Of a stretch of 64,000 bases of DNA, positions 1-9,724 are shown one piece after another (positions within the stretch are counted from its first letter, which is position 1; each line of letters begins with the position of its first letter). The DNA is from Pseudovibrio denitrificans JCM 12308. GTDB taxonomy: Bacteria; Pseudomonadota; Alphaproteobacteria; Rhizobiales; Stappiaceae. The stretch covers positions 62,001-126,000 of the forward strand of contig NZ_BAZK01000012.1 in assembly GCF_001310815.1 (NCBI RefSeq). Direction: 5' to 3'. Position numbers and translations under genes: made by a program. Below the pieces are notes generated by a model. It made no database searches, was not told the origin of the DNA, and saw nothing but the letters and a program-made list of their open reading frames with translations.

Positions 1-114
1 GCCTCCCCAGAGGCCGACGCCTCCAACGAGAATGACGACCAGAAGACCAGCGCAGATCAGGTGGAACCGGATGCTGCCTTTCAGCTGTTTGTCGCTTTCA
101 GAATGGTTATGCAT
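1..114 (-). CDS. Type I secretion membrane-fusion (HlyD-type) adaptor, N-terminus only
   Basis: Only the first 38 codons lie in the window; the gene continues off the left edge. The start codon shares one base with the TGA stop of the ABC exporter (a TGATG junction), so the two are translationally coupled. Visible are a short charged N-terminus (MHNHSESDKQLKGS) and one hydrophobic segment (about residues 19-34) that would anchor the protein in the inner membrane. That is the usual opening of HlyD/PrtE adaptors, which bridge the ABC exporter to TolC. The family call rests mainly on this position right after a type I secretion ABC protein; the diagnostic coiled-coil and beta-barrel regions are outside the window. 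Confidence 0.7.
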   Translation of the reverse strand, partial: MHNHSESDKQLKGSIRFHLICAGLLVVILVGGVGLWGG

Positions 115-1867
115 CACGCTGCTCCCTGTTTCTGCGGAGCCTTAGCTGGTTGTTTCGGTTTTACCTGCGGGGTCTGTACCGGAGTGACGAGTTGCTTCAT
201 CACCTCATCACGCGGACCAAACGCAGCCTGACGGCCTTCGTTGAGCACGAGCACCTTATCTACGGCTGCAATTGCGCTTGGGCGGTGGGCAATCACGATG
301 ACGATCTTGCCGCGACCACGCATGAGCTTGATCGCATGGGTCAGGCACGCTTCACCTTCGGAATCGAGGTTGGAGTTCGGCTCATCCAGCACGATCAGGA
401 ATGGCTCGCCATACATGGCACGGGCAAGTGCGATCCGCTGGCGTTGTCCGCCGGAGAGGGCATAGCCACCGGTGCCGATGACGGTGTTGTAACCATCAGG
501 CAAGCCAGTGATGAACTCGTGCACGCTGGCGATTTTCGCAGCTTCGATGACATCATCCGGGTTCGCATCTTCCTTGAAGCGGGAGATGTTTTCCGCAACC
601 GTTCCGTCAAACAGCTGAATGTCCTGAGGTAGGAAGCCAATGAATTGACCGATACGGTCGGACGACCATTGGTCCAGCTCGGAACCATCAAAGCGGATGG
701 AGCCGGTGAGGGCGTTGGTGATGCCAACGATAGAACGGGACAGGGTGGATTTGCCGGAACCAGATTTACCGATTACGCCCAGACCTTCACCTGCTGCGAG
801 GCTGAATGAGATGCCTTGCACGATTGGTTGGCGGATACCAACGGGACCACATGCCACGCCATCCAGATCTATCTTCTGGTGAGGCAGGGGCAGTTCCATC
901 ACATTGTTGGCGTCAGTCTTGTTTTCAATCACACGGCGCAGACGCGCCAGACCCTGACGGGCTGCGAGGAAGCCTTTCCATTGGGAAACGGCCTGCTCAA
1001 CAGGTGCCAGCGCACGGGATGACATGATTGAGGACGCAATCATCACACCGGAGGTGACTTCCTGCTGGATAACAAGCCAGGCCCCCATGCCGAGCATGGC
1101 GGACTGGAGTACGAAGCGGAAGGTTTTAACTGCCGTTGCAAAGAATGCTGCTCTGTCGCCTGATTTGCGTTGTTTGATCAGGTAGCATCATTTCCCTGAT
1201 GCCATCTGTTCTTCATGGTTTCCATCATGCCCATGGCCTGAATGACTTCGGCATTGGCACGGCTGGCTTCCACGATTGCGGAACGGCGGTTGGTTTCAGC
1301 AGCGGCTTCACTGGATGGCCGGCGGGAGGTGAACTCGTTCAGTCCTACCAGCGCGCAGATCACCAGCGCACCACCGATCGCCATCATGCCCAGATATGGG
1401 TGGAACAGATACACGATCGCGAAGTAGAGCGGCATCCAGGGCAAATCGAAGATGGCAGAAGGACCCGGGCCGGAAAGGAAGCTGCGCACCTGATCCAGAT
1501 CCTGAACCGGGCGCATCTTGGAGCCTTTCGGACCAAGGATGAGTGGCAAGCTTGTTGAGATTTCGTAGGAGACGCCAGAGAGCTGGGCGTCAACACGCTG
1601 TCCAAGACGTGAAAGAACACGACTGCGGAGCGTTTCCAAAATGCCATAGAAAAGAAAGAGGACGCCTACAAGTGTTGCCAGAACGAGCAGTGTTGGCACT
1701 GATCCACTTGCGAGGACGCGGTCATAGACCTGCAGCATAAAAAGGGGGCCAGTCAGCATCAAAATGTTCAACAGCATGCTGACGCCGCCGATTCCAAGCA
1801 GTGCGGACCTTAGAGATCTGAATGCATGGGTGATTACAGATTCTTTTTGTCGTTGGCTGCCGGGCAT
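114..1867 (-). CDS. Type I secretion system permease/ATPase (PrtD family); frame broken once
   Basis: Inner-membrane ABC exporter expected to pump the upstream-encoded large protein out through an HlyD/TolC channel. The start has a GGAG seven bases upstream. Residues 1-228 hold the membrane domain, with hydrophobic helices near 20-45, 55-80 and 135-175, typical of PrtD-type exporters without a peptidase domain. The second part carries Walker A GKSGSGKST (about residue 367), signature LSGGQRQR (about 470) and Walker B LIVLDEP. The frame breaks at 1184/1185: the first frame ends in a premature TGA at 1178-1180. The other frame continues without gap (YLIKQRKSGDRAAFF) if one base is restored, giving about 584 residues, the normal family length. 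I read this as a lost base, not a real split gene; resequencing would decide. Confidence 0.85.
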
Positions 1868-1909
1868 AAGCTTTCTCCCAATTGTCTTCGGGGATTAAAG
1901 CAAGAAACC

Positions 1910-1933
1910 CCCTCCCGGTATTCGCCGGGAGGG
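1910..1933 (-). terminator. Hairpin between secreted protein and exporter genes
   Basis: A perfect 9-bp GC-rich stem (1910-1918 with 1925-1933, six-base loop) lies in the short gap between the end of the secreted-protein gene and the start of the exporter gene. On the minus strand it is followed by GGTTTCTTG, a poor T-tract. It could be a partial terminator that lowers exporter expression relative to substrate, as known for haemolysin-type operons. That role is inferred. Confidence 0.55.
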
Positions 1934-1959
1934 AGCAGTTCGCTAGGTTACTTTGTTGA

Positions 1960-4900
1960 TCAGATCAGGTTGTCGTCCTGGTTGATCGAATGGATCTGAT
2001 CCACAACACCGCCGTCTTCCGTTACGATGGTATTGAAGTCATCTGCCTCAAAGTTTGCCTCTGTCAGATCATCAGCACTGATGCCGTTCAGGGTGTAGGT
2101 GTGACCACCATTGTCCAGAACTTCGATCACAACACTGTTGTTCTCTTCAGTGATCTGAACTTGAGATGCGTTCAGGTTGCCGAAATCGATAGTATCGGTT
2201 GCAGGATCGAAGTTCGTGATGACTTCTTCTGCTGCCCAATCCCAATTGATTTCTACGGTATCGCCACCGATTGCACCGTTGCCGTTGTTGGCTGCAGCTG
2301 CGAGAGCTGGTTCCGGAGCATCCTGTGTTTCGCGAGGACCTTCCTCCTGTTCAGTTTCTTCAGCTGGTGCTGCAACTGCATCATCGTCTCTGCTGCTGGA
2401 AGCGGCTGCTTCTTCAGGAGCGGATGGAGCTTCAGGTGCTTCTGGAATGTAGGTTGTGTCTACATTTTCAGCTTCAGACTGAGTTCCCACATCTGCCAGA
2501 TTTTCGGCATTTGCGAGGAAGTCCTCAATCTTAGCCTGAGCGGCTGCATCATTTGCGAGGATGCTGTTTGCTGTCAGGTCTGCGACGACAATACCAACCA
2601 GAAGCAAGGACCGTCCGCCATTACCTGGCAGGGTGAAGAGGACGCCATCGTCAGTCTGTTCAACTTCGAACTGACCGCCGCCAATCCAACCGATGTTCAC
2701 GGTGTCCTGGGCTGGGTTGAAGTCCTGTACCTCTTCCTGCTTGCCCCACTGCCAATCCAGTGTGAACTCGCGAGGAGAACCATCACCCGGATCAACTGGG
2801 TCAACCGGATCGACTGGATCCACTGGGTCCGGATCTGGAGTTGGATCTGGATCCGGGGTCGGATCTGGGTCTGGGGTTGGATCTGGATCCGGAGTTGGAT
2901 CAACCGGAGGCTGAGTGCTGCACCCGCAAGCAGATCGCGGATTTCCTGCAGGTAGAAGGATCTTTGATGTCGAAGTTATCGGCATTCAGATCTTCAAGGA
3001 ACACACCTTCCAGCAGGAGGGTCTGACCGCCATTGGATGGCAGGGAGATCACCAGACCGTCTTCGCTTTCAGTGAAGCTGATCTGATCTGAGCTGATCCA
3101 GCCAATGCTGATCTTATGTTCTGCCGGGTTGAAGTCGGTGATAACGCTGTTCTCACCCCAAGCCCATGTGAACACAACCACACCGTCGCCAGGAACCTGA
3201 CCTGGAGTACCTGTGCCCGGGTCAACTGGGTCGACCGGATCGACTGGGTCAACAGGATCAACTGGGTCCGGATCTGGATCAGTTGGGTCAACAGGATCAA
3301 CTGGGTCAGTTGGACCGAAGTCGCCTGGTCTTGTCTGGTGACCGTCTGTTGTGTCGCCTGCTGGTGCCTCTGGGGTCAGAAGACCTTCACGGCTAACAAG
3401 GGTCACGTCATTCTGGTCGAAACCGAATGGCACTTCGAGGTTATCTTCCATGACCTGGTCGAAGTGGAACTCAAGCTGACCTGGAACCAGATCATCAAGA
3501 GAGATGCCTTCGAAGAGGAAGCTCTGACCACTTGGCAGAGTAGAAATCAGCAGACCGTCGTCGGTTTCTTCAACACTCAGACGCTCACGTGTACCGTAGT
3601 ACAGGAAGCTGATTTTCATAGTGGCTGGGTCAAAGTCAGAGATAACTTCGTGTACGCCGTACTCGTGGGACCGGATGTAGACTGTGTCGTCTTCGCGTGG
3701 ACCCACGCCTTGTTCCCAAGAGACCACACCGCCCAGATCCTGACGCAGGTGTTCGTTCCCGACGATTCCGAAGTCTGAGATGTCGACATCCTGATAGGTC
3801 ACTCCCTGAACGATCTGTGCCGCGGAGCTCCATGGGCTATCGATGACGATTTCACCAGAAGGTGCCTTGGTTACGATTAGGCCGTGCACAGATGTGCCGC
3901 CGAAGTCCAGCTCATCCGTGGCCGGATTGAAGCCAACAATATCGTCCGCGTTTGTATCTGCGCGGAACTTGGAGCCGCCTTCGTCTGTTGTGCCAGTTAC
4001 GGTAGGAGGGTTGGAGCCGTCATTGTCATAGACAAGTTCGTATCCGCCGCCCTGACCCGGATTTGGCTGTTCTACTGTCTCACCGATTGCAGAGACAACT
4101 TCGTTGAACGCAGACTGTTCTGCGACAGAGAAGTTTGCCAGTGACAGGTCGGAGAGTGTTACACCCTGGAAGATGGTGGTGGAGAGGATGTTGCCGAGTT
4201 CATCGGTAATCACGATGCGGACTGTCTGTCCAAGTGCATCACCGCTTTCTTCGAAGATCTCGAACTGCTCGCCAGTCACACCCTGCAGGATGTGGATCAT
4301 GTCGGTTGATGGATCGAAGTCCGGAACAACCTGAGATTCACTGTCCAGACCAAGCATGTACATGTCGCCGGTATGGCCGCCGTGACCGTCGTCGCCATCA
4401 CCTGGATGACCACCATGACCGTCATCTCCATCACCCGGATCAACTGGGTCCACTGGATCGACAGGATCTACCGGATCGACTGGGTCAACAGGGTCCACCG
4501 GATCAACTGGATCAGTTGGATCCACTGGCTGGGAGTTGCCGCCAACAAGGTCTCTGATGAGCTCTGCTGCAGATGCATCCTGAATGGAGAAGTTAGCCAT
4601 TGTCAGGTCGGCGAGGGAAACTCCGGCCAAGAGTAAGGTCTGACCACCATTAGAAGGGATAGAGAAGAGAACGCCATCGGCAGTCTCAGTCACGTTGAGC
4701 TGATCGGAGCTGATCCAGTCCACGAAGATCACGCCGTCTTCGGTGTCAAAGTCGTTCACGACTTCCTGTTCACCGTAGGACCACGTGACCACCACGTCTG
4801 CATCTTCCTTTGGCACGCCAACGCCTGGCAGAGAGCCGTTCAGGCCTTCATCACCAGTCAGGCGGTCCTGGAAGTAGTCGATCGCTTCGTCAACAGATGG

Positions 4901-5565
4901 GCTCTCGAAGCCACCAAACTGTTCAACATACTGAAGAATGGATGTGCCGTACTCATCCTGAGAAACGTTGCCACCCTGCAGGAGAGCAAGGGTGCCGTAC
5001 GCACCACGCAGGTGAGCGGCTGCCAGAATACCGGTTAGAGTGAGGGTTACGCTAACCTCTTGGCCGTTCTGCTCGTATGTGAATTCCTGTCCAATAAAGT
5101 CATCTAGTGTCTGACCACTGTTGGACAGTCCGTTTTCGATAATCTGAAGATTGTAGCCAAACGCTTCCTGAATGGCGACTTCCTGCTTTTCAGCAGTCAT
5201 GAAATCTTCAAGTGAGGTTACGCCGTTCTTGCCGGTCCACTGGCCATCCCATGTGTTGGTGCTGCGCCGTTGCCGTAGAAGACGTCATCATCATAATAGC
5301 CCAGGTCAATAAGCAGGGCTTCACCAAACTGGTATCCGACGAACCCAAGTGAGTTCATGGAGCGATAAGACATTGCGCTCCACTGGTCGTCGTTCAGATC
5401 CCCCCAACTGTCATACTCTGGAAAGAAGTCTTGCACCGGACCGCCTGCCCATTCGTTGAGCTGCCAATCCTGAATTCTGCCGTCGTTGTATCTTTCGCGA
5501 TCCCAACCGGATTCGAAAGCCCGCAATGCGTCACGGAATTCGTCATATGTGCCACGATAGTCCAT
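1960..5565 (-). CDS. Large type I secreted multi-module protein with lysozyme-like N-terminus; frame broken three times
   Basis: First gene of a type I secretion operon; GAGGG lies seven bases before the ATG at 5565. With three one-base losses repaired (5260/5261, about 2951, 2916/2917) it encodes about 1,200 residues. Residues 1-125 contain FESG, then LGFVGYQFGEALL and WDGQWTGK, a pattern like lysozyme/transglycosylase folds (catalytic-type ESG followed by a G-x-x-Q-type motif); the fold is inference. The rest has six or seven modules of about 80 residues built on W-x-W/Y-G...EVI-x-DF-P-A-x-D...WISSDQ...SNGGQTLLL-x-GV-x-L-x-DL...NF. They are joined by acidic (VDP)n, (DPTPDP)n and GDGDDGHGGH linkers. 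There is no signal peptide, and the C-terminus is acidic (SINQDDNLI), fitting C-terminal type I secretion. The exporter is immediately downstream. Target and enzymatic activity are unknown. Confidence 0.75.
2788..2910 (-). repeat. Coding tandem repeat, Asp-Pro linker
   Basis: Short in-frame units coding for alternating DP, TPDP and VDP form a rigid acidic linker between two modules of the secreted protein. The near-identical nine-base units make this stretch prone to length change and misassembly. Confidence 0.8.
3221..3315 (-). repeat. Coding tandem repeat, Val-Asp-Pro linker
   Basis: Second block of VDP/TDP/DPDP-coding units in the secreted protein, separating the module that ends near 3330 from the next. 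Confidence 0.75.
4438..4530 (-). repeat. Coding tandem repeat, Val-Asp-Pro linker
   Basis: Third block of VDP-coding units. On its C-terminal side it runs into a glycine/aspartate/histidine repeat (GDGDDGHGGH twice, about 4380-4435). Confidence 0.75.
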
Positions 5566-6192
5566 TGTATTCCCTCAGTTTTTATTGAGAGATTCCAGAC
5601 GACTCCGAAATAAGAGGAGCTAGCCGAATTGCTAAGGTCCAGACGGCTCATTGAGCCTCTCTCGTTAAAAACGAACGCTGATGCGATCTGACTGCAATTT
5701 TTGTTCTTTGCGTTTCCAACAGCCGCATAGTTTGCAGTACCGGTGATCGCTTCCGCGTTCGACGAGGGTGATTTTTCTGGAAATTGGGGCCAAATTTCGA
5801 AAGAAAAATGGAGTATTTATTACGGACGAATTTAAAAAAATCGCCTCGATTCAATGTTTTACATCACAGAATACCGCTTTCAGATTCTCACGATTCTGTT
5901 TTCGTCCAGTATTTCCGTGGTTTAACGATTCTGGAGATTTAGAAAGAGCTTTGGTATTTTATTGGCGTTTGGGCTGCCTTATTTGCCTTATTTGGCTTGT
6001 ATTACTTTAGGATATGTACCTACACATTCTTGTGTATTATGCGGATATCACATGTACTCCACATGCGATCTGGCGACCGACTCAAACTGTCTGAGCAATC
6101 CCTAAAATTCTACCCGCATACATTGATGATTTTAGCAATGTTGATTTGCTCCCAAAATAAGAGTGGCGACTAGCTTATTCTGGGAGGAAGCT
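5566..6192. other. Intergenic region, AT-rich, no gene seen
   Basis: About 630 bases between the type I secretion operon and a small divergent gene. Base composition is clearly more AT-rich than the flanking genes, with runs of A and T. It must hold the promoter of the secretion operon on the minus strand. I see no convincing ORF, RNA gene or clear operator. Confidence 0.5.
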
Positions 6193-6408
6193 ATGGCCAC
6201 GATCGCTCTAAGCATGGCTTTGGCTCTATGCTTTTTATCTGTTGCACTGCTGTTTCTGGCTGTAAGGAACAGGTGGACCGCACGCTCCAGGGTGCTGAAG
6301 CGCAAAGCGCCAATCAAAGGCGAGTTTGCACTCCATCCTCTCAATCTCATTAAAGAGGAAGAAGAGAAGATAGAGGGCGAACGCCTGAAGCGACGGGATG
6401 ATCTCTAA
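6193..6408 (+). CDS. Small single-pass membrane protein, unknown function
   Basis: A 71-residue protein with an excellent ribosome-binding site (GGGAGGAA just before the ATG); an in-frame GTG 30 bases upstream lacks one. Residues 1-24 form one hydrophobic helix (TIALSMALALCFLSVALLFL). A basic stretch follows (RNRWTARSRVLKRK), then a charged tail with EEEEK, so the C-terminus is probably cytoplasmic. It stands alone between the secretion operon and the convergent hmu operon. I do not recognise a family; a real gene is supported only by the start signal and plausible composition. Confidence 0.55.
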   Translation: MATIALSMALALCFLSVALLFLAVRNRWTARSRVLKRKAPIKGEFALHPLNLIKEEEEKIEGERLKRRDDL

Positions 6409-6459
6409 AGGAACTGCGTGAGTTCACTGCCAGTAGGGCTGAGGCCGAACTGTCTTTGC

Positions 6460-7272
6460 TCAGGACGGGCGCAGTTCTGACCATGATTTGCCGAGGTTCT
6501 GGCCTTTCGCCAGATGGCCCCACTTGGTTTCCAGCATGCGATCATCAAGCTGGTAGACGGAGCGGAGAAGGTCGGTTGTCACCACATCCTGCGGTGTGCC
6601 ATGAGCGACCAGATTGCCGTGATTGAGCACGAAGATCTTGTCTGCGTAAACACAGGCCAGATCGATATCATGCAGAACGGCGATAACACCGCCGCCTTCA
6701 TTGGCGTACTTGCGGCCTGTTTCCAGCACATCGATCTGGTGCTTCAGATCGAGGCTGGCGGTCGGCTCATCGAGAAACAGGTAATTGGCCCGGCCTTCCT
6801 GTCGAGGCTCCCATACCTGACAAAGCACACGTGCCAGATGAACGCGCTGCTTTTCGCCGCCTGAGAGCTCCTGATAGTACCTGTGCAGGTAAGAGCTGAG
6901 ACCGACACGGTCGAGCGCTTCCAGCACGCGCGGGCGCAATTGCTTGGCAGAGAGGCCATGTGTGCCGGAGACGAGCCCCAGCATCACCACTTCTTCAACT
7001 GAAAACGGAAATGAGAGCTGCGAGCTTTGCGGCAGGACGGCTCTGCGGCTTGCCAGCTCGACCGCCGGGACAGACAGGATCGAGGTGCCGTCCAGCATCA
7101 CCGTGCCCGTGGTTGGTGTCAGATCGCCCGTCAAGCACTTCAGAAGTGTCGATTTGCCTGCGCCGTTGGGGCCGATGATGACGGTCAGCTCCCCCGGACA
7201 GCTGCGGAAGTAGACATCTCGCAGAAGCTTCTTTGGGCCTGCATGGACGGTGATGTTGATCGCTTCAAGCAT
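6460..7272 (-). CDS. hmuV: Haemin ABC transporter ATP-binding protein HmuV
   Basis: The ATPase of the haemin importer HmuTUV, driving haem across the inner membrane. It has 270 residues, normal for the family. Walker A GPNGAGKST is near residue 34, the Q-loop is LPQSSQ, the signature LSGGEKQR near 138, Walker B YLFLDEPTASLD near 167, and the switch histidine lies in VLHDIDLA. It is the last gene of hmuT-hmuU-hmuV, nine bases after the permease stop. The order hmuTUV on one strand and the FecE-like sequence support the haem assignment over a siderophore or cobalamin importer, although sequence alone cannot exclude another metallophore. Confidence 0.85.
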   Translation of the reverse strand: MLEAINITVHAGPKKLLRDVYFRSCPGELTVIIGPNGAGKSTLLKCLTGDLTPTTGTVMLDGTSILSVPAVELASRRAVLPQSSQLSFPFSVEEVVMLGLVSGTHGLSAKQLRPRVLEALDRVGLSSYLHRYYQELSGGEKQRVHLARVLCQVWEPRQEGRANYLFLDEPTASLDLKHQIDVLETGRKYANEGGGVIAVLHDIDLACVYADKIFVLNHGNLVAHGTPQDVVTTDLLRSVYQLDDRMLETKWGHLAKGQNLGKSWSELRPS

Positions 7273-7281
7273 CTGCGTTCC

Positions 7282-8385
7282 TCAGAGTTGGACCTGGTTC
7301 TTGCGACCAAGCAGGATGGAGAGGAACACCGGTGCTCCGATCACTGCGGTGATAATGCCGATTGGCAGCTCTGCGGGTGCAACGACGGTTCTTGCGACAA
7401 CATCTGCAGCAACAAGCAGAGATGCTCCAAGCAAGGCGCAGGATGGAAGAAGGAAGCGGTGGTCTGGTCCAATTACCAATCTCAAGACGTGGGGCACAAC
7501 GATCCCAACAAAGCCAATTGCACCAGCCGCCGCAACTGAAGCTCCGGTTGCTCCGGCAACCAGAATGATGATCAAGCGCTTGAGGTGCTGCGTGTTGAAG
7601 CCCAGATGGAAGGCTTCTGCCTCACCCAGTAGAAACGCATTCAAGCCTTTTGCGATAAACGGAAGCGAAATCAGGACAGCAAGCGCGAATGGCAGCGTGG
7701 ACCACACTCGAGGCCACGTAGAGCTGCCCAGTCCGCCCATGCCCCAGAAGGTCAGGTCACGCAGCTCTTCGTCTGTACTACCGAAAACAAGGAAACCGGT
7801 GACTGCGCCAGCCAATGCGCCAAGGGCAATGCCTGCGAGCAGCATGGTGGCGATGGAGGTTTGGCCGCGCCGAGTGGCGACCTTGTAGAGCAGGGCGGTT
7901 GTCGCCGCACCGCCGATAAAGGCACCCCATGGCAGGAGGTAGACGGAATAGTCATCTAAAAACCAAGCAGGCAGACCGGAAGAGAGGGTGATCACACAAA
8001 CTGCAGCGAGGCCTGCGCCGGATGATACGCCAACCAGGCCGGGATCGGCGAGGGGGTTGCGGAACAGGCCCTGCATCATAGCCCCGGAGGCCGCGAGTGA
8101 GGCACCAACAAGACAGCCAAGCAGCGTTCTTGGCATGCGAATATCCATCAGCACCACTTTATCTCTTAGGGTGAGCGCGGTTTCATCGCCCAGAAGCCAA
8201 TAATCAATCGCGCCAAAAATATGTGAGACGGACACCTCTGTTGGGCCAACAGCCAGCGAGACAAAGCAAACCACCAGCAGCAGGGCCGTCAAAGCGCGGA
8301 GGGCATAGTGCTGGCAGATTTCTCGGCTTGTTCTTGCATGGGTTACTGGTGACTTGAACGCCTCAGACAGTGTCATCTCACTCAT
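7282..8385 (-). CDS. hmuU: Haemin ABC transporter permease HmuU (FecCD family)
   Basis: The membrane channel of the haemin importer: 367 residues and about ten hydrophobic helices, the FecCD/BtuC topology. The first helix (LLLVVCFVSLAVGPTEVS) follows a short cytoplasmic N-terminus. Conserved FecCD stretches are visible: RMPRTLLGCLVGASLAASG (about 100), MQGLFRNPLADPGLVG, and GAIGFVGIVVPHVLRL (about 290), the region that contacts the ATPase. It starts 12 bases after the hmuT stop and ends nine bases before hmuV, so it is co-transcribed with both. Confidence 0.88.
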   Translation of the reverse strand: MSEMTLSEAFKSPVTHARTSREICQHYALRALTALLLVVCFVSLAVGPTEVSVSHIFGAIDYWLLGDETALTLRDKVVLMDIRMPRTLLGCLVGASLAASGAMMQGLFRNPLADPGLVGVSSGAGLAAVCVITLSSGLPAWFLDDYSVYLLPWGAFIGGAATTALLYKVATRRGQTSIATMLLAGIALGALAGAVTGFLVFGSTDEELRDLTFWGMGGLGSSTWPRVWSTLPFALAVLISLPFIAKGLNAFLLGEAEAFHLGFNTQHLKRLIIILVAGATGASVAAAGAIGFVGIVVPHVLRLVIGPDHRFLLPSCALLGASLLVAADVVARTVVAPAELPIGIITAVIGAPVFLSILLGRKNQVQL

Positions 8386-8397
8386 AGCCGCCTCGCC

Positions 8398-9324
8398 TTA
8401 GGATTTCGGGGTGGTCTTTGCCGCAATTTTCACGAAACGGTCGCTCAAATCACGGATCGCCTCTGCTGTGCGTGGGCCAAAGCCGAGCAGGTAGACGCCA
8501 TCCATGACGATGAGATTGCCGTTCAGGCCTGCTGGGGTGAGATTGAAACCCGGCTCTTTCAGGATTTTGGACTGACCGCTGGAGCCTGGACGGGACATCA
8601 TCATGATGACATCCGGAGCAGCTGCGATAAGCGCTTCCTTGGACACTGGTTTGTAACCACGCAGGTTAGCAAACACGTTGGTTGCGCCCGCAAGGCCAAT
8701 GACAGCATGGGCGCCGGTTTCACGCCCTGCAACGAGTGGCTTGCCGCCCCCTTCAGAGATAACAAAGACGACTTTGAGTGGCTTGGCCTGCTTCTGCGCA
8801 TACGCCAGAGCACTATCCAGATCCGCTTTGACTTTGGCTTTGAGTGCTTTGGTTTCCTCTGGAAGCTGCAATGCATTGCCAACAACATCAATCTTTTCGA
8901 GGATGCCTTCTGGGGAATAGACCTCTTTCACTTCTGTCAGATTGATGGAGGCTGCTTTCAGGACATCCACTGCGGTTTGCGGTCCTGAGCCTTCCATCAT
9001 CAGAATGTGGGTCGGATTTGAGGCCAGCACGCCTTCTGCACTCAGGGCACGCATGTAGCCAACGTTGGGAAGTTTTTGCGCTTCAGTTGGGTAAAGACTT
9101 GTTGTGTCGACCGCGACGATCCTGTCCTGCGCTTCCAGAGCGTAGACGATTTCTGTCACAGACGAGCCAATCGAGATGATGCGCTGATCTTTTTGGAGAT
9201 CTTCAGCCTGGACCTGACCAATGAACATGCCGAAAAACAGGCTGAGAAGCGCTGCGGCTGCATAAGGAAGCATAAGAGAAAACGATTTGAGAGCTCTGGT
9301 TAGAAGACACATAGCTGCACCCAT
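8398..9324 (-). CDS. hmuT: Haemin-binding periplasmic protein HmuT
   Basis: The periplasmic haemin-binding component that hands haem to HmuUV. It has 308 residues with an N-terminal hydrophobic signal (about 15-40, ending near QAEDL), then a type III periplasmic-binding (TroA/FepB-like) fold. Family features are RIISIGSSVTEIVYAL, the early Asp-Thr-Thr segment AVDTTSLYPTEAQKLPNVGY (loop with the haem-contacting Tyr), and KVVFVISEGGGKPLVAGR. It leads the operon. The upstream 400-bp divergent region holds a TGA-N9-TCA palindrome, so iron control through RirA is likely. An in-frame ATG 12 bases downstream is an alternative start. Confidence 0.85.
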   Translation of the reverse strand: MGAAMCLLTRALKSFSLMLPYAAAALLSLFFGMFIGQVQAEDLQKDQRIISIGSSVTEIVYALEAQDRIVAVDTTSLYPTEAQKLPNVGYMRALSAEGVLASNPTHILMMEGSGPQTAVDVLKAASINLTEVKEVYSPEGILEKIDVVGNALQLPEETKALKAKVKADLDSALAYAQKQAKPLKVVFVISEGGGKPLVAGRETGAHAVIGLAGATNVFANLRGYKPVSKEALIAAAPDVIMMMSRPGSSGQSKILKEPGFNLTPAGLNGNLIVMDGVYLLGFGPRTAEAIRDLSDRFVKIAAKTTPKS

Positions 9325-9414
9325 TTGCGAGGAGGTATTTCATTCCTGCGGGCATGAGTGGCTTTTGGCTTCCCAAATTCGCCCGTCTAGTAAAGCGCTA
9401 TCTTTTAGAATAAC

Positions 9415-9431
9415 ATGAGTGGAATACTCAT
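9415..9431. promoter_or_regulatory. Candidate iron-responsive operator (RirA-type, TGA-N9-TCA)
   Basis: A perfect inverted repeat ATGAGT-GGAAT-ACTCAT contains TGA-N9-TCA, the iron-responsive operator bound by RirA in Rhizobiales. It lies between hmuT and the divergent haem-degrading monooxygenase gene, about 85 bases from the hmuT start. Next to it, TTTTAGAATAA (about 9403-9413) resembles a half of the Irr control element. Binding is not shown. Confidence 0.55.
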
Positions 9432-9724
9432 ATTTATAATAGGGGTCAATGTCAAAAATGAAAGTGATCAGGAAGTCAGGTGAATATACGAAATAATACT
9501 TGACTATTAAATTCATATTTTCATACATACCCGGATTGACCGCCTCCATGGGCGTGTCGTTAAGACCATTTTGCCAGCCAAGCGGTTTAATTCGCTAGCC
9601 AGCCTCCGCATGCCCTTCTTAATCCTGTAGTGGTATGTGTTTAGAGTGTGGCTCTGAAGACCTGAAACTTTGCTGGGCCTTTAACAGGAAAGGCTCAAGT
9701 ACTAATTGGCTAAGGAGTTCCGGC

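Noticed and set aside
1990-2955. 321-codon ORF opposite the secreted protein
   Set aside because: Mirror of the repeat-rich coding strand; composition (many Cys, Trp, Ile) is unlike a real protein.
9340-9549. 69-codon ORF on the minus strand upstream of hmuT
   Set aside because: It covers the iron-type operator, has no ribosome-binding site and an AT-driven composition; it looks like promoter DNA.
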